The translations under genes and the position numbers were made by a program. Shown piece by piece: positions 46,322 through 59,349 of a DNA stretch of 64,000 nucleotides (within the stretch, counting starts at the first letter, position 1; each line of letters starts with the position of its first letter). The notes under the pieces are model-generated. The model saw nothing but the letters and a program-made list of their open reading frames with translations. It did no database searches and was not told where the DNA came from. Location: the NCBI GenBank assembly GCA_029531795.1, contig JAPEIS010000015.1:2046001-2110000 (forward strand). The letters are read 5' to 3'. This stretch comes from Sclerotinia nivalis. Taxonomy: Eukaryota; Ascomycota; Leotiomycetes; Helotiales; Sclerotiniaceae.

Positions 46322-47440
46322 ATCGCCGGTTCGTCGATGACTTCTTATGTCCCAATTGTTCTATCCTTCCCATGAGTTTGTAGATAATTTCCAGAAATCT
46401 TGAATGGTATTTTGAAATCAATATGCGATTCTTCGTAGGGTTATTGTATTCGTTGATTCAGAGTATAGAAGACGTTGTGGCTGCAGTAGATATGATCAAA
46501 GGGGGGCATCAAGCGTTTGAGAGATGGAGATGTTAGTGAATGAGGAGGCGCAGTCAAACTTCTCGTAATGTTGGGTCTGGAGCTGCCAAATATGGAATCG
46601 AATGTATGCGATAAAGTAAGGAGATGGTGACGGGCCGTGTAAGATAACTTTTTTGAAAGATCCAAAGTCGAAAGTCGAAAGAGCGAAGTCGTTAAAAAAA
46701 AAAGTTTGAAAATGACAAAAGTTATGGTATTGAATTGAATTGAAATTGAATTGAATTGGTAAAATGAAGGAATGAATGAGCGTTTACGATTGGATGTAAC
46801 GTAAGATAAAATGAATGTATCTCGGATTGAGCAAAATGGGAGTTGATCGATTGATTGAATGAATGGATGAATGGATGCTGTTGGCTTTTTTAATTGATAA
46901 ACTTGGCGATGTTCAACAACGAAATGTAGCAAAATCGATACGAAGATGTATAGTATGTAATTCTTTCTCGCTGCAATCCCGAACAAGCATCATTTGCAGT
47001 TTCTCTGCCTTTGGTAATTTCCTCTTTTTTTCCCTTTCCTATCTTTCCTCCAAATGTTGTGATCCCCGAGATGCAGGATAAGAATTGACAAGATGGATTG
47101 TGATCGTTATTGTGGAGTTGCCCCTTGAAGAAGAAGACTTCGATGATAATTGAAAGATGTAAAATAAAAAGAACATAAAAGTAAAGAGTCCCCAAAAAAA
47201 GAAAATAAGAAAATAAGAACGAAACTCATTAACAACCCCAAATCTTCTCGTATAACGATTTTCAGTCGGGTTGAGAAAAGATAGATAGATAGATAGGTTT
47301 ACGATGGCTAGAATAGATGGAATAAAAAGTAGTAGTAGAAGGTATTGGCTAGGCCTTTCATATCTAGTAGTAAAGTTCGCAGATCACAAAATACTCTGTA
47401 GAGTAGATGGGTGAAGTTGTGAAGTGAAAGGTGGAGGAGG

Positions 47441-47473
47441 GTGGAAAGTGGAAAGTGGAAAGTGGAAAGTGGA
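47441..47473. repeat. (GTGGAAA)n tandem repeat
   Basis: About four to five copies of a 7-base unit. Confidence 0.8.
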
Positions 47474-47587
47474 GAAGGATATTCTCAGAGAATACGGGTA
47501 AGAATAAGAATCAAGCCCAAAAAGCCAAGGGAAATTCAAAAGCGATTAAAAAAACGGGAATCCCTCCTTTAGTTTTACTGGCGTTGA

Positions 47588-47622
47588 TATGATGTATGAT
47601 GTATGATGTATGATGTATGATC
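47588..47622. repeat. (TATGATG)n tandem repeat
   Basis: Five copies of a 7-base unit TATGATG. Confidence 0.85.
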
Positions 47623-47838
47623 ATACCTAGTAATAATACCTAGTCACGAGAAGGAGAAGAAAAATAAAGAAGCCGTGAAGATTTACACATGACCCTTACC
47701 CTAACCACTTATTGAGGGTCTTTATATTAAATAGATCCACTTCATCTACCCGCTGCTACTTAAAAACCCAATGAACTAGAAGGAAATGATACTAATAATA
47801 AAACACTTCACAGGACGGTCGGTACCAGTAACTTATCC

Positions 47839-47872
47839 ATACTTTAATACTTTAATACTTTAATACTTTAAC
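47839..47872. repeat. (ACTTTAAT)n tandem repeat
   Basis: Four copies of an 8-base unit. Confidence 0.8.
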
Positions 47873-48507
47873 TTACTACAACTTCCATTGCTTAGACATG
47901 TTTTTCATTCTGTTTTATTCGTCAATTCAATTTCTCCGTTCAACTCAATCACTTACAGAGAGAGTACTCTTATATTTCCAACAGGGTGGAGGGTGGAGTT
48001 AACATCATCTCCCATCTCCAGCTCCCACGCAAAATATCATCTTTAAGGGGGCCGAGGGCTAACTTGACAGGTTCCTGACTAATACCCATTAGGAACAACT
48101 TAAGAATTATTAAACACCACAGGGGCCCAAACAGTTTGCATACGGGAAGGAAAGTACATAAGCACATTTATCTAACGAACCAGCGAGCTTATTAGAATCC
48201 AAAAAATCATATTAGATGCTTTTTCTTCTCTTTAAGGTTATCACAATGCATATTCTCGTATTCATATCGGACATTCTAACTTATCTATAGCAAGGTTCGA
48301 TTAGACATCCAACTACTAGGTAGCTAACTTGGTCTAAACACAATATGATACGATACTGTAGATACCAGAACAATCCATCAACATCTCCCCAAAATCCTAC
48401 TCCAACTAAAATCGAACATTCAAGAGCTCCTCAAAATCCCATCCCCCTACCATGAAATCGCATCTCGTATCACGATTCACCACCTCAAAATCCCCACCTC
48501 CTTCTCG

Positions 48508-48550
48508 CATTTCATTTCATTTTCATTTTCATTTTCATTTTCATTTTCCT
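48508..48550. repeat. (CATTTT)n tandem repeat
   Basis: About six copies of CATTTT, the first ones shortened to CATTT. Confidence 0.8.
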
Positions 48551-49548
48551 TCCCCCCGAACTCCTCAGAACCAGTATACCTAATATACCTACCTATATAT
48601 GAAAAAAAAAAAAAAAGCATACTATACATCAACTATCTTACACATCCATACATCAACTACCCTCTTCATCTCAAACCCAGACACTACTTCCCTATACTCC
48701 GTAGATTATAGATTACAAGCTTTGAGTCCAGCCCCTCAATACCGGAAAAATGAAAAGGAGCTACCACTCCTCTTATTTTTCTTAACACTTCAAAACCTAC
48801 CTCGCAACTTGTTCTCCGAAGGAATAATAAATATGTATTAAACACAAAGAATTTCCAAAAAAAATTGATATATGATTTTTTCAAGAAAAGTTCTCGGTCT
48901 ATATAATCTCTATTGCAAAATAAAGGGTGTTTGTAGTATGAAAGATTAGATATACTTCCATTCCACCTGCATTTCCCCAGATTCAGGGACCGAAGTATAC
49001 TCAGACGATCCTTACCCTCCTAACCATCGTACTCTTCAAACAGAATCTTACATACATAGTACATACATGCATGTACTATGCATGCACATCATACATAAAC
49101 CTTTCCTCCTATTTCTCATTTCTCATACCTCTACTCATACGTACTGCATCTTTTACCATCCAATCCTTACCCGTAAATGTAATCGACAGCTCGCCATACT
49201 TACCAGGTTTTTCAATTTCTCACCCCATCCTGAAACGCCCCTTCTCGGTTTTGATCCTGCACCCCTGTATCTGTATGTTACGTGACAGACATATCTTACA
49301 TTTCTGATACATACACAAATGCACAAATGACGAGCAGATGTTCGGGTTCTTCCCCGTACCTTCCGTGTGTTTCAAGATCGAGCCATGTAGTAGATTTACA
49401 CAAGATAGAGTATATTCGATAGAAGATTTTATATTCGCTACCCCCCGGGAAAAAAAAGTAATTCCTATATTCGATATACAAAGCCTCACCCTCTAAACTC
49501 CTATACTATGCCGAGCCCCAGGACGCAATAATTACACACAGCCCCCTA

Positions 49549-51032
49549 CTACAGATTCTTGGATTGCATTTTCCTCAATCTAGTTGCGCCTTCATATACA
49601 CCGCGGTCTACTGCTGCCGCAACTGTTAATGTACCTCCGACAATTGCACAGAGACCTGTCAAGAAGCCTGCTAACGTTTTGGTTCGTTCTTCCTTGTTAA
49701 TAACTTTCATTGGTGAGATATCCTGATTGTCATTAGTATATGTTGAATCGTAGGAATTTCAAGGAAACTTACATAAGAGAAGAAAACACCGGGAATTCCA
49801 CCACGCGCATGTAACTTTTCCTTGTGGCCTTCAGCGGAATCATCACCACCGTTGAGGCTTCGACGATGGCTAGTGACGGAATATTGGTGAGTCTCGATAC
49901 TTCCATCTTCAGAATGCCCATAAGTTCCAATATCCACGCTTGCATCATGCGGCGCGCTATTGTAGGTTGTTTCCCAGCCAAGAGGGAGGTAAGAAGTTGA
50001 AACCACCTTTACAAAGTACATGAAGTTGTAAGCAGCCTCATGCGTGATTTGTTCCGTGTTATCGAGGGGATTCAAGTGATGATTGGTCCATGGAATAATG
50101 GAATCCGAGCCCAACTTCTTGGTAACCTCCTCTGGAAGCTCTGGTCCAAATCTAAGAGAATGGATATGATGAGAGAATACATGGCCACCGGGAACTGGGG
50201 TATCGAAGTAATTGTTGAGATCGTGAACGTGCATATTTCCATTGGTAAAACTGCGTCCAGGAGCGATGTGGAAATTTCCAATGACCTTATTTACTCGCAG
50301 ACCACCTTCAATGCGACAACCTTCCTTGCGTTGTGAATCCAAACGTTCGCCATAATGTTCACGCTCGCATTGTTCTACGTTCTCTCCTCGACCGAAAGCC
50401 CATGAAACTGACGCATATGCTTCTCGTACTTCGTCACAGGTATTGCAACATCCTTGCTTCTTCGCATTCGGAGGAGGGGTAGCACCATAGCATGGACCGC
50501 AGTAATTGGGATCCAGATGAGTTGCCGCCTCATCTGCATTATGACTACATGATATCAGTCATCATTCAAGGGCACAGGGCAGAAAACATACAGATCCAAA
50601 GCAGTAGTATCAATAACTGTACCTCCCTCTTCTTGAGCAGACAATCTAACCTTCTTAACTCCATGCATAACACCAACTTGCTGTTCTCCGGAAACATCCA
50701 TTACATCCAGTGTCAGAAGTTCGCAAGGAATTTTTGGAAAGGTAATATTTAAATGAATTTCCATCTTTTCACCTGCAAAGAAACACAATTATTAGTATTT
50801 GATCCATGGAATCCTTAAAATCTTATAAATATAACATACCTCTTCCCTTGTCAACTACAAGCTCAGGATGTACTGTTATCCTCCTGTAATCCGCCCATTC
50901 TCCCAACGCCAAATACAAGACGATTAGCAATGAAGCTATCGTAACAATTCCTCCTGAGGTTGTGCGCACTCTTGCTTCATCGACAGTTTTAGTAAAGGCA
51001 TCTAGCCTGGTAAATCTAGATTTCGCCGGCAT
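49549..51032 (-). CDS. erv46: COPII vesicle cargo receptor Erv46
   Basis: Four exons fit: 51032-50840, 50772-50592, 50544-49773 and 49722-49549. They give 439 residues. The product matches Erv46/ERGIC-3, which works with Erv41 in transport between the ER and the Golgi. The start has FTRLDAFTKTVDEARVRTTS before the first membrane helix (GGIVTIASLLIVLYLALGEW). The luminal domain shows NITFPKIPCELLTLDVMDVS, then YCGPCYGA and the CCNTCDEVREAY cluster, QCEREHYGERLDSQRKEGCR, and GNFHIAPGRSF. The second helix is in the last exon (LAGFLTGLCAIVGGTLTVAA), and the tail ends in RKMQSKNL. The short cytosolic ends and the central luminal domain agree with the family. Confidence 0.93.
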
Positions 51033-52404
51033 TTTGTAAAGTGTTTTGTAAATTGTATGATTATTGTGTTAGGCGGAGTAGCCTTGCGGCATAAAATGGG
51101 ATTTGGATGATCTTTCAGAAATACATAAATCAAGAAGATAATTTGAATATTTGAATACCCAACTTTCAATTGATAGTAATTTGTAATTTATGAATTGTAG
51201 AAAATAAAAATGAATGAAGGATCATATGAGAGCTCTTTAAAAGGCCTTACGGCAAAGCATCAAATTGATTTCAGTGAGTAGTTTGTAGTGGATAGAAGTC
51301 AATCGCATTTTCAATTGAGGACAGCTTTCAATGAATGGACTGATTGCTTCTCGGTTTATTTTAGTGCGGCCCCTCTTGTTGCACTTTTCGAACCCATGTT
51401 CATGCAGGGAAAACTACTCGTACGCGCAACACAGACCAGGTCTGAACCTGACCTGACCTTCGTCCTCACAATGGGGTCAATGGCTCAAAGCTAGTATAAA
51501 GTGCTCAGATATAAAAAAATTATGGAATATAACACTTGTGCCATCAAGTGCAAATGTTGTGTAGATACTATACAATTATAACCTAGCTGATACGACTCCT
51601 TTTTCCCGATAACTAGCTATTAGCTATTAGCTTGTACCTGCCTACCTTAGGTTCATGATTTAAATGCCCCGTTCTGCAACTCGCCGCCCCGGACTACCTT
51701 CCTGCAGCTTTGGTATGATATTTAGTGCCTGGGGCATGACATGTCTAACTCTGGTAGAAGTAGCCCACCAGCCCTCGGCACAGCCTTGTCGGTTTTTAGT
51801 GAGGCTAAGTAATTGATAGAGGGGTCGTAAATTTTTTTTAGAATTCTTAATCATATAAACTAAATTGGTATTCAATACATGGTATCTTTTTAATTCTATT
51901 GTCGAATACAAATCAAGTTAGTCACTTAGTAGACAGTGGAATTCATACGGTTGATTGATTCAAGAATGAATCATTGGTACAGCACTACTACCTAATAAGG
52001 CACAACCTTAGAGGGCTAGACAGTTCTACCTGCATTGGTTTCAGCCTCGCTTACGTTAGCCTTCAACTAGAACTTCTTCCTTCAACTCTTTATATCTCGA
52101 CCAAACCTCTTTTCTTTCACTTCTTCACAATCAACCCAAATCATTCAAAGCAACAAGTTCAACACAATCAACAAACCCAATACATTCCAAATTTCTCTCC
52201 ACACAATCGTTCGTATTGAAACAAGTCCATTTTTTATTATTCTCCGTTTCTTCTACGAAACATCTACCACTCTTTCGAAAAAATTCGTATCTTCAAGATA
52301 CGTCATAACAACCAACAACAATTTTGTCGCACACTTTGCGACTTGCGATATTGGACAAACTTTACAAAAACAAATAGGACGATTCTAATCAAAACGACGT
52401 CAAA
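51033..52404. other. Divergent promoter of erv46 and mex67
   Basis: The gap of 1.4 kb lies between two genes that point away from each other. CT- and CA-rich sequence in the last 300 bases is typical of fungal 5' leaders. The short frames at 51288-51494 and 51660-51911 show no family features. Confidence 0.5.
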
Positions 52405-54566
52405 ATGATGAACCGAACATCAGCGCCTCCTAGAGGTCCGCGAAATTCGTCTTCAAGCGCAAGAGGTGGTCGCGTGGGTGGTGGTGGAATTACCAAACGA
52501 CGAGGAGGTCCTATTCGAGCCGATAAAGATGGAGATTTGGATATGGATACTACGACCGGCGCAAATGGTCACAAGGGTGGAAAGGGAGCTATCGGAGGTT
52601 CTGTTCCATCTGGACCGCGCGGACATGGGCGGGGAGGTGCAAGAAACACTGGTCGTGGTGGAGGAAGACTCGACGTCACACGAAACCCACAGGCCATTCT
52701 CCGAGGCATGGGATCGCAATCGCAACAAGCCAACGTATTGGTTACTCTTTGGATCAAAGGATTGAAGGGAAGTAAAGCAGCTTCGAATGATGATCAAGGT
52801 CTCTCGTCGTTGGTAACATTTATCGAGCGCAAGGCTACGACTTTGGAATACAGATCGAAGAGAGCTGTAAGAGTCAAAAAGGTACGTTCTTATCGCCATG
52901 ATTTCGGGATCACGAGTTCTATTGCGCTGTCGCTGTAATATCCCGTTCTTGTCAAGTCAAGCTCACTACAACGAGTCGAGGACCGACACTTTCGCTTTAC
53001 CACTCCGTGATTCACGGTCGATTTCAAGGTCATCTACACCTTACTAACTTCGAATAGTCACATAAGAAAGGTGACATCGTTGTTATCTCAGTCACCCCGG
53101 AAGACGCAGCCACCATCATGAAGTTGGATGGTTTTGCGTTTGCCGGATCAACAATTGGAGTTCAAGACAGCGAGCCATCGAAGACGTCAGAGCAAAAGGA
53201 AGAGTCTGAGGAGGCTCGGTCAACTCGAGAGAAGATTCAGGCGGTTCTTGCAGCTCGATACGATACCAACCTCAAGCTTTTAAACCTCTCGGCCTTGGGA
53301 CAAGACGAGCAGTTGAGACAGATGGGAATTTTTCAAGACGACACTCTTGTACCCAAACTTTTCCCAGTTTTGATGGTCATTTGCGACAAATTGTTCACCA
53401 CCCGACAAGCTAAGAAAGACGCCATAGTCAGTATTACTTTGACCGATAACTACTTAACCGATCTCTCCAATGTCACCTCATTGGCTTCAACATTTCCCGA
53501 TTTGAAGAATCTCGATCTTTCCAGAAATCAGTTCGCTAATTTGGAATCTCTAAAATTATGGCGATGGAAGTTCCGACACCTCGAAAACCTCGTCTTGTCA
53601 GGCAACCCTATAGAGACCCTCGTTCCAGATTACACAACTGAGATTGTGCGATGGTATCCAGAACTTCAACAACTGAGTGGCGTCCAAGTCAGAAGTGTCG
53701 CTCAAGTTGTTGCAGATCTCGAGGCTATTAAAACACCATTCCCAATTGCTAGCCCATCTTTCCGAGATGTCGGACAAGTTGCCGAAAACTTTGTCAAACA
53801 CTTCTTCGGGGCTTACGATAAAGATCGCAACGCCTTACTTACCAATTTCTACGACACTGGATCCGCGTTCTCACTCATGGTCAACCTGTCATCAGTCCGA
53901 GATCGTGATCACCCAATGCCTGTCCCATCATGGGTGGCATACAACAAATCTAATCGAAATTTTGTCAAATATACACATTTATCTACTAGAATATCTCGGC
54001 AATCTACTGGTATTCAGGAAATCCAAGAAATGTGGAGCGATTTACCTAAAACATTGCACCCCGACATCGCTACACGACCTGACCTATACCTTGTCGAATG
54101 TCAACCTATTTCAGGTCTTCCTGATCTTTCTGGACAGAGCGCTGCTGGGGTTGACGGCCTCCTCATTGACGTACACGGCGAATTTGAGGAGGATGTTGCC
54201 AATTTTGAAGGAAAAGCTCTCCGAAGCTTTTCACGATACTTCATTCTTGGACCCGGAGGACCTAATGGGCCCCCTATTAGAGTTATCAGTGATATGCTTT
54301 GCCTTAGAGCTTGGGGTCCTTTGCCTCAAATTGCAGAAGCGATTGCGCCCCCAAAAGGTCCAATTGTTTCGCCATTTTACGACACTCTGCCCACTGGCGA
54401 GGTACTGAACAAAATACGTGCCGAAAAACTTTCTGCCGAGACTGGCATGAATTTACAATATTCAGCTTTGTGCTTGGAGGAGACGGGATGGGATTTAGAG
54501 AATGCCTATGTTGCTTTCCAAGCCAACAGGGCAAATTTACCGGCGGAGGCATTTCAAAAGCCATGA
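52405..54566 (+). CDS. mex67: mRNA export factor Mex67 (NXF1/TAP family)
   Basis: Two exons fit, 52405-52881 and 53058-54566, giving 661 residues. The N-terminus is rich in Arg and Gly (RGG-like) and binds RNA in relatives. An RNA-recognition-like fold follows (NVLVTLWIKGLKG ... AVRVKK|SHKKGDIVVISVTPED). Leucine-rich repeats are clear: NLKLLNLSALGQDEQL, IVSITLTDNYLTDLSNV, DLKNLDLSRNQFANLESLKL and HLENLVLSGNPIETLV. The NTF2-like domain begins at FRDVGQVAENFVKHFFGAYD, with FYDTGSAFSLMVNL and FSRYFILGPG. The final UBA-like domain is QYSALCLEETGWDLENAYVA. All regions are in the family order, and the length fits. It carries mRNA through the nuclear pore together with Mtr2. The intron of 176 bases is the longest among the genes here. 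Confidence 0.93.
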
Positions 54567-57500
54567 TTTGAGAGGAAGGGGGAGGAAGTCATCAGCATCG
54601 GAGTTTTTTTTATGGATTAAAATATTAAGAGATGAATGGATGGCAGCATCACATGGCGGAGTTTTTGTTTTCTTTTTGGGTTTTTTGGGTCCGAATTGCA
54701 ATACTATTGATCTCATCAAGAAATGATGCATGATCAAGCAATTCTTAGCGCGAATGGAGTTTATGGGTTACATACATACAGTTGTAAAAACGTATGTTTA
54801 GCGATTTTTCGATTAAAGGGAGGCATACATGCATATTGCATATGGATTATACACATTTGATTGTGTGCTCAGCGAGAGAAAGAAAAGAAATTTGTAAATA
54901 GTTTCACATAGCGAAGTGTCTTAGTACACAAATAGCGGATTATACAACTTTAGTTTTTAAATCAAGTCTTGTTTTGCCTTGTTTTGTGTGATTTGCCGGG
55001 AAATCTTTGATGTGATATGTACATATGTCTTTGACACTGGTGCTGGTACTGGTACCGGCACTACTTAGGATTAAAGGGACAATAAGACCCAGGGCTTTCA
55101 GCTCTTAGGTCATAATTACCGGATGAATGTAAAGTGTGTAGACTAGCTAGTGTAAATGATACCATGATGTAATACCATCGCTCCTCTCTCTTTTTCCTAT
55201 TTCTATCGCCAGAGTGGATATGCAAAGAGGAAAAGAGGGAATATCATAAATGGTTTAAAAGGGGCTGTTCCTCGCTTGTAGGATTACCATGCATTTTCTA
55301 CCTTTTCACATTTGGAGAGTTTGAGGTTTTGCATGTGGGATGTTTTTGGGATGGGGATTGGGTATTGATGAATTTTTGAGATGGATATGGTGGTTTTGTG
55401 GATGAGGGGTTGATTTGGTTTGGATTGATTTGGTGGTTTGTTGTTTGGTGATTGATAGTTTATTGTTGAGGCGGTTAGGGAGTAGAAGGGAGTAAAAGAA
55501 TGAGCGACCAGGTAAGGAAGTGGATGACTCCTAATGATATTTAATGAAGCTTGAATGGATGAAATTAGGTAGATCAAATAACTATCCATATAACTGACCA
55601 CCAATTGCCCGCATTATTCATCACATCATTCCTCTCAGTATCATCATAGCCCGACTATCCAATAATATTCATCTTGAGAATTTCATCCACTTCCTCTTTT
55701 TTCGTCTTTGAATAATCCTAGGCTTTTTTTGTTATTACTGGAAATATATGATTTCTTCCTATTTCTGTTATCGTTTAAATCCATATCCTAAGTTTTATGG
55801 GCGTCTTAATTCATAACTAGATGTCTCTGCATCTTCATTCATATTTATGTTTTTACTTTATCTCACTTCTTCTAATTGATGGTATTTTTTCTGTTCTTTA
55901 CCCATCACTCTCTGCATCCTCTCAATAACTCCTCTTCCTTTCAAATACCCTCGTATTCACTTGATGTTATCTTCATCCTGATTCACGCCCATGCTTCAAT
56001 TTCAGACTTAACACACTCCCTAACAGTCAGTCCCTCTTCAATAGACTATTACCCCTTAAACCAGATTGAAAGCCAAAATTATCATCTCATCATCTCACTG
56101 TCTCACCACAGCTATCCTCACCCCATCATCTCATCCTCTACTATCGTCTCATATCATCTCATTCTCCCGCCATATCTTCCCATCATCCCATCATCTATTC
56201 CAAACTCCATCCCCAATTTCAAAATTCAAACACTTCAAAACTTTATACCATGATAGAATAGAGCTCTGTGTAGATATGACACAGAATCATTCCTAATTTC
56301 TGATGACTTTATTTGGGCGATGGAAATTAGTATTGCCATACATGACAGAAGGTGGGAAGGAGAAAGATGGGGATAAATGGCTAAAGAGAACCGGCCCTCA
56401 AAAGAACAGAAAATAAGAACTTCGCTCTCCCTCCCTTCACCCTCCGCAAAAAGAAGTATTCTCCTAAAACTAGGACATGACATTCGTGAGATGAGAACAT
56501 TTTCATCATCATCTTAAGCTACATAATAACTAGCTAGTTATTTAATAATCACCATCCTCTCCATTCAATCTCGACTACACCAACCTGAATATAATACCTC
56601 CTCATATCACAAATCTAACATCAAAATAAATAAACAAATAAAAAACAGATAGATACATAATCCCACAAACAACTAGTTACTATTATACTTGATCTCCAAT
56701 CCGTAGAATATAAATCCGGTCATACATATATGTATTATGAGATCATCATCCATCAATATTTCCATCCCCAATTATATCACGAATCTAGCTCTCAAGCTCG
56801 ATTTCATGGTAAGTCTTATAATGTGATTATATATAAGCATCAGCAATATTTCTCACCTCTAATATATTCCATCTATCTACCTATCCATCCACCTATCCAT
56901 CCACCCATCCATCAATCTCAATCCCAATAACACAACACCCACCATCCACACCCGCCGCCCGTAGCTTAAATACCACAAACCACAATAAAAAGATACAAAA
57001 AAAAACCACAAACATAAACCCGATACAAAAATAAAGAAAAATGCCTCACCACTTCTCCCCCATCCCTTCCTCCCCTCCTTCTCCCCTCTCTTCCCAACCC
57101 AACCCAAGAAAAAAAATGAGCTAAATACACAATACACAATACACAGTACGGAGTATAACAACCAAAACAAGCACATTAAACACAGAACGCATACTAAATT
57201 CCCTGCTCCATCAGTTTTCCTTTGAAATGGGGGTAAAAAAGAGGGGAAGATGTTCTATAGATGTACATACATACAAATACATATTGTATTTGCAGAATAT
57301 AATAGAATCCTTGTTTATATCTTCTCAACTATTATTTGGGGGAGATGTAAAATTTACATCTTTAACGGGGTCTTTCAAGGGGGGAGAAAAAAATCGAGAT
57401 GCCCATCTATGCATCTATCTATCTAAAGTATATTTGCTAAGTGTAGATGCAGTAAAAGAGCTACTCGATCGATGTTGAAATAGACATGATGCAACTACAC

Positions 57501-57869
57501 ACTAGCGGAGCGACAAAACCACAGACTGAAAGGACTAGAGCTTCAAATAAGGGATACAAATATATTACACTCAAGCTTATACTTGAGATAACTCATCTAA
57601 AATATCATTCATTATTCATACTCATATTCATATTCATACTCATACCCATTCATTTAAACCTCTAGACCTCCCAACCATCCATAACAAGCCTACCCAATCC
57701 TAACCAACCCAACCCAACCTAATCCAATCCAACCATTGATCATTTTCTCAGAACATAACTTCATCATGATATCATTCATACGTAGGTATAGCAACCATCC
57801 GCCAAACCAAACCCTTACTTTTACATCCAACCCCATATACAACGCCAACCACACATGCATGCCAAATCA
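54567..57869. other. Long gap between converging mex67 and bub2 genes
   Basis: No coding gene is seen in 3.3 kb. Frames at 55284-55604 (minus), 55876-56253 (plus) and 56877-57176 (minus) are low-complexity, made by CT-rich or CCATC-type repeats. Two 3' ends face each other, so a promoter need not lie here. Confidence 0.5.
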
Positions 57870-59349
57870 CTATTTAGCATGCGAAACGATTTCCGCATAA
57901 ACATCATCTGGTATTTTCTTGATGATAGTAAGAGTAACTTCTTTAATCGTATCCGCTTGTAAAGGAGGGAAAGATCGGAGGATTTTCGTAGGACTTTTGA
58001 CACATGATTGTTAGCTAAATCTATAAACAGCACAAGGAATTCCTTGAATAACTTACCTAGGAGAACTCAAGATCGAATTCCTTAGAATGACAAGTTGTGC
58101 CACAATACAAAGAATATTAAGATGCGCACCATACGCAAATAGGAAATCCCAAAGACGTAGTACCTCGGGTAATGGAGGGGTACATGCGCATAAAGTGAGT
58201 ACTGAAGGGAAAGCATAGATTTCAGCACTCATACCCTTACCAATTAAATAAAGACTCAATTTAGGATCAACGATGGCTAGCACTTTATCTACCAGCGCCA
58301 GTCCCTTATGAACACCATCCATAGCACCTCTCACATATCCAGGAACCTCAGTTGTTATGAAGCGATGAAAAGCGACAAATGCTTCGGATTCACTACGCGC
58401 AGCATAGAGAAATGGTGCAGCGAGTACATTCATGCCTTGAACATAGGTACCCGGTTCTCCAGCTCCTACATCAGAACCTTCCGTTGTTAAAGTCAGAGCA
58501 CGAGCTCTAGATCTCATATTTGGTGATTGTGAATCTCGCTCAGGGGAACCTCGAATAGCTGTCTCCATGATTTTTCTATTTTGTATATTTCGAAAATCTG
58601 CTCGCGCTTCTTTCGCATCGTATAATTTCCATGCTACTGCATTTAAAAGTCGTATTAAACTGGCTTCGCTAACTCGACGCCGAAAGAGAGGATCGGTGGC
58701 AAGGGTTCGGAAAGTATCATTTCGTATCTTGGAATATGCAGGAGATGCGCCGCGGTGGATTAGTGATAGATATGCGTCGGTTTCGAGGGTAGGGGCATTG
58801 AGTAATATTAACCAGATGTAGATGCGCAAAGAGGACTATCAAGGATTTCAGTATTTATTGACACCAATGGAAGATTTGACATACCATTCCATCACTATCA
58901 CTCTTAACACCTTGATCCAATATCTTCAATCTCATACTCTCCAAACCACCAATTATATCTCCATCCGGGGGACCATCTCTAAGTAAACGATCCAACGACA
59001 TACTTTCTGATGCGGTAAGGTTTCTGTTGGCTGTAGGACGCCTAGCCGTAGACGTTGGAACTGGGACCATATTCGTCACATCACTATTTGATCTTGCTCT
59101 CGAACGTGTTGTCGTTGAAGATTGTGTTGCATCTTTTGGCACGGGCGGAATAATCTTTTGTAAAGCTTGTTTGTGTTGTTGCGCGATCAAGGATGGTTGA
59201 TTAAATGCTGAACCTAATGTGTGGGCGGACTGTAATCTTCGTAAAGCTCGGCGCGGAGATGATGGTGCAATGTGTGAAGCTTGATTTTGATTTGAAGGGG
59301 CGAGGGTAGAGAATGGGAATGATTCTTTGGTGGGGGATGAAGTTGTCAT
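57870..59349 (-). CDS. Bub2/Cdc16 TBC-domain GTPase-activating protein
   Basis: Three exons fit: 59349-58885, 58835-58057 and 57993-57870. They give 455 residues. The Met at 59349 is preferred over an upstream Met at 59484, because the extension is a run of Ile repeats and a single MTTSSPTKESF start fits the exon. The first 115 residues are disordered. The TBC domain follows: LRIYIWLILLNA, YSKIRNDTFRTLATDPLFRR, LIRLLNAVAWK, TYVQGMNVLAAPFLYAARSE (catalytic Gln), and LTLCACTPPLPEVLRLWDFL. Between the arginine- and glutamine-finger blocks lies an insert of about 30 residues rich in Ser and Arg. The last exon adds SPTKILRSFPPLQADTIK and IPDDVYAEIVSHAK, as in Bub2 and fission yeast Cdc16. With Byr4 it restrains the Spg1/Tem1 GTPase at spindle poles, controlling mitotic exit and septation. 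Confidence 0.88.

Larger units (their letters stand above)
46322..49548. other. Long upstream region of the Sel1-repeat gene with microsatellites
   Basis: The gap of 3.2 kb separates two minus-strand genes. The 5' leader and promoter of the Sel1-repeat gene are expected on its left. No further gene is seen. It carries several tandem arrays, listed separately. Confidence 0.5.

Noticed and set aside
53677..54408. 243-codon plus-strand frame
   Set aside because: It lies wholly inside mex67 exon 2 in another frame, and the mex67 frame carries all the domain motifs.
55284..57176. Several open frames of 76-125 codons on both strands
   Set aside because: All are biased-composition frames from simple repeats between converging genes.
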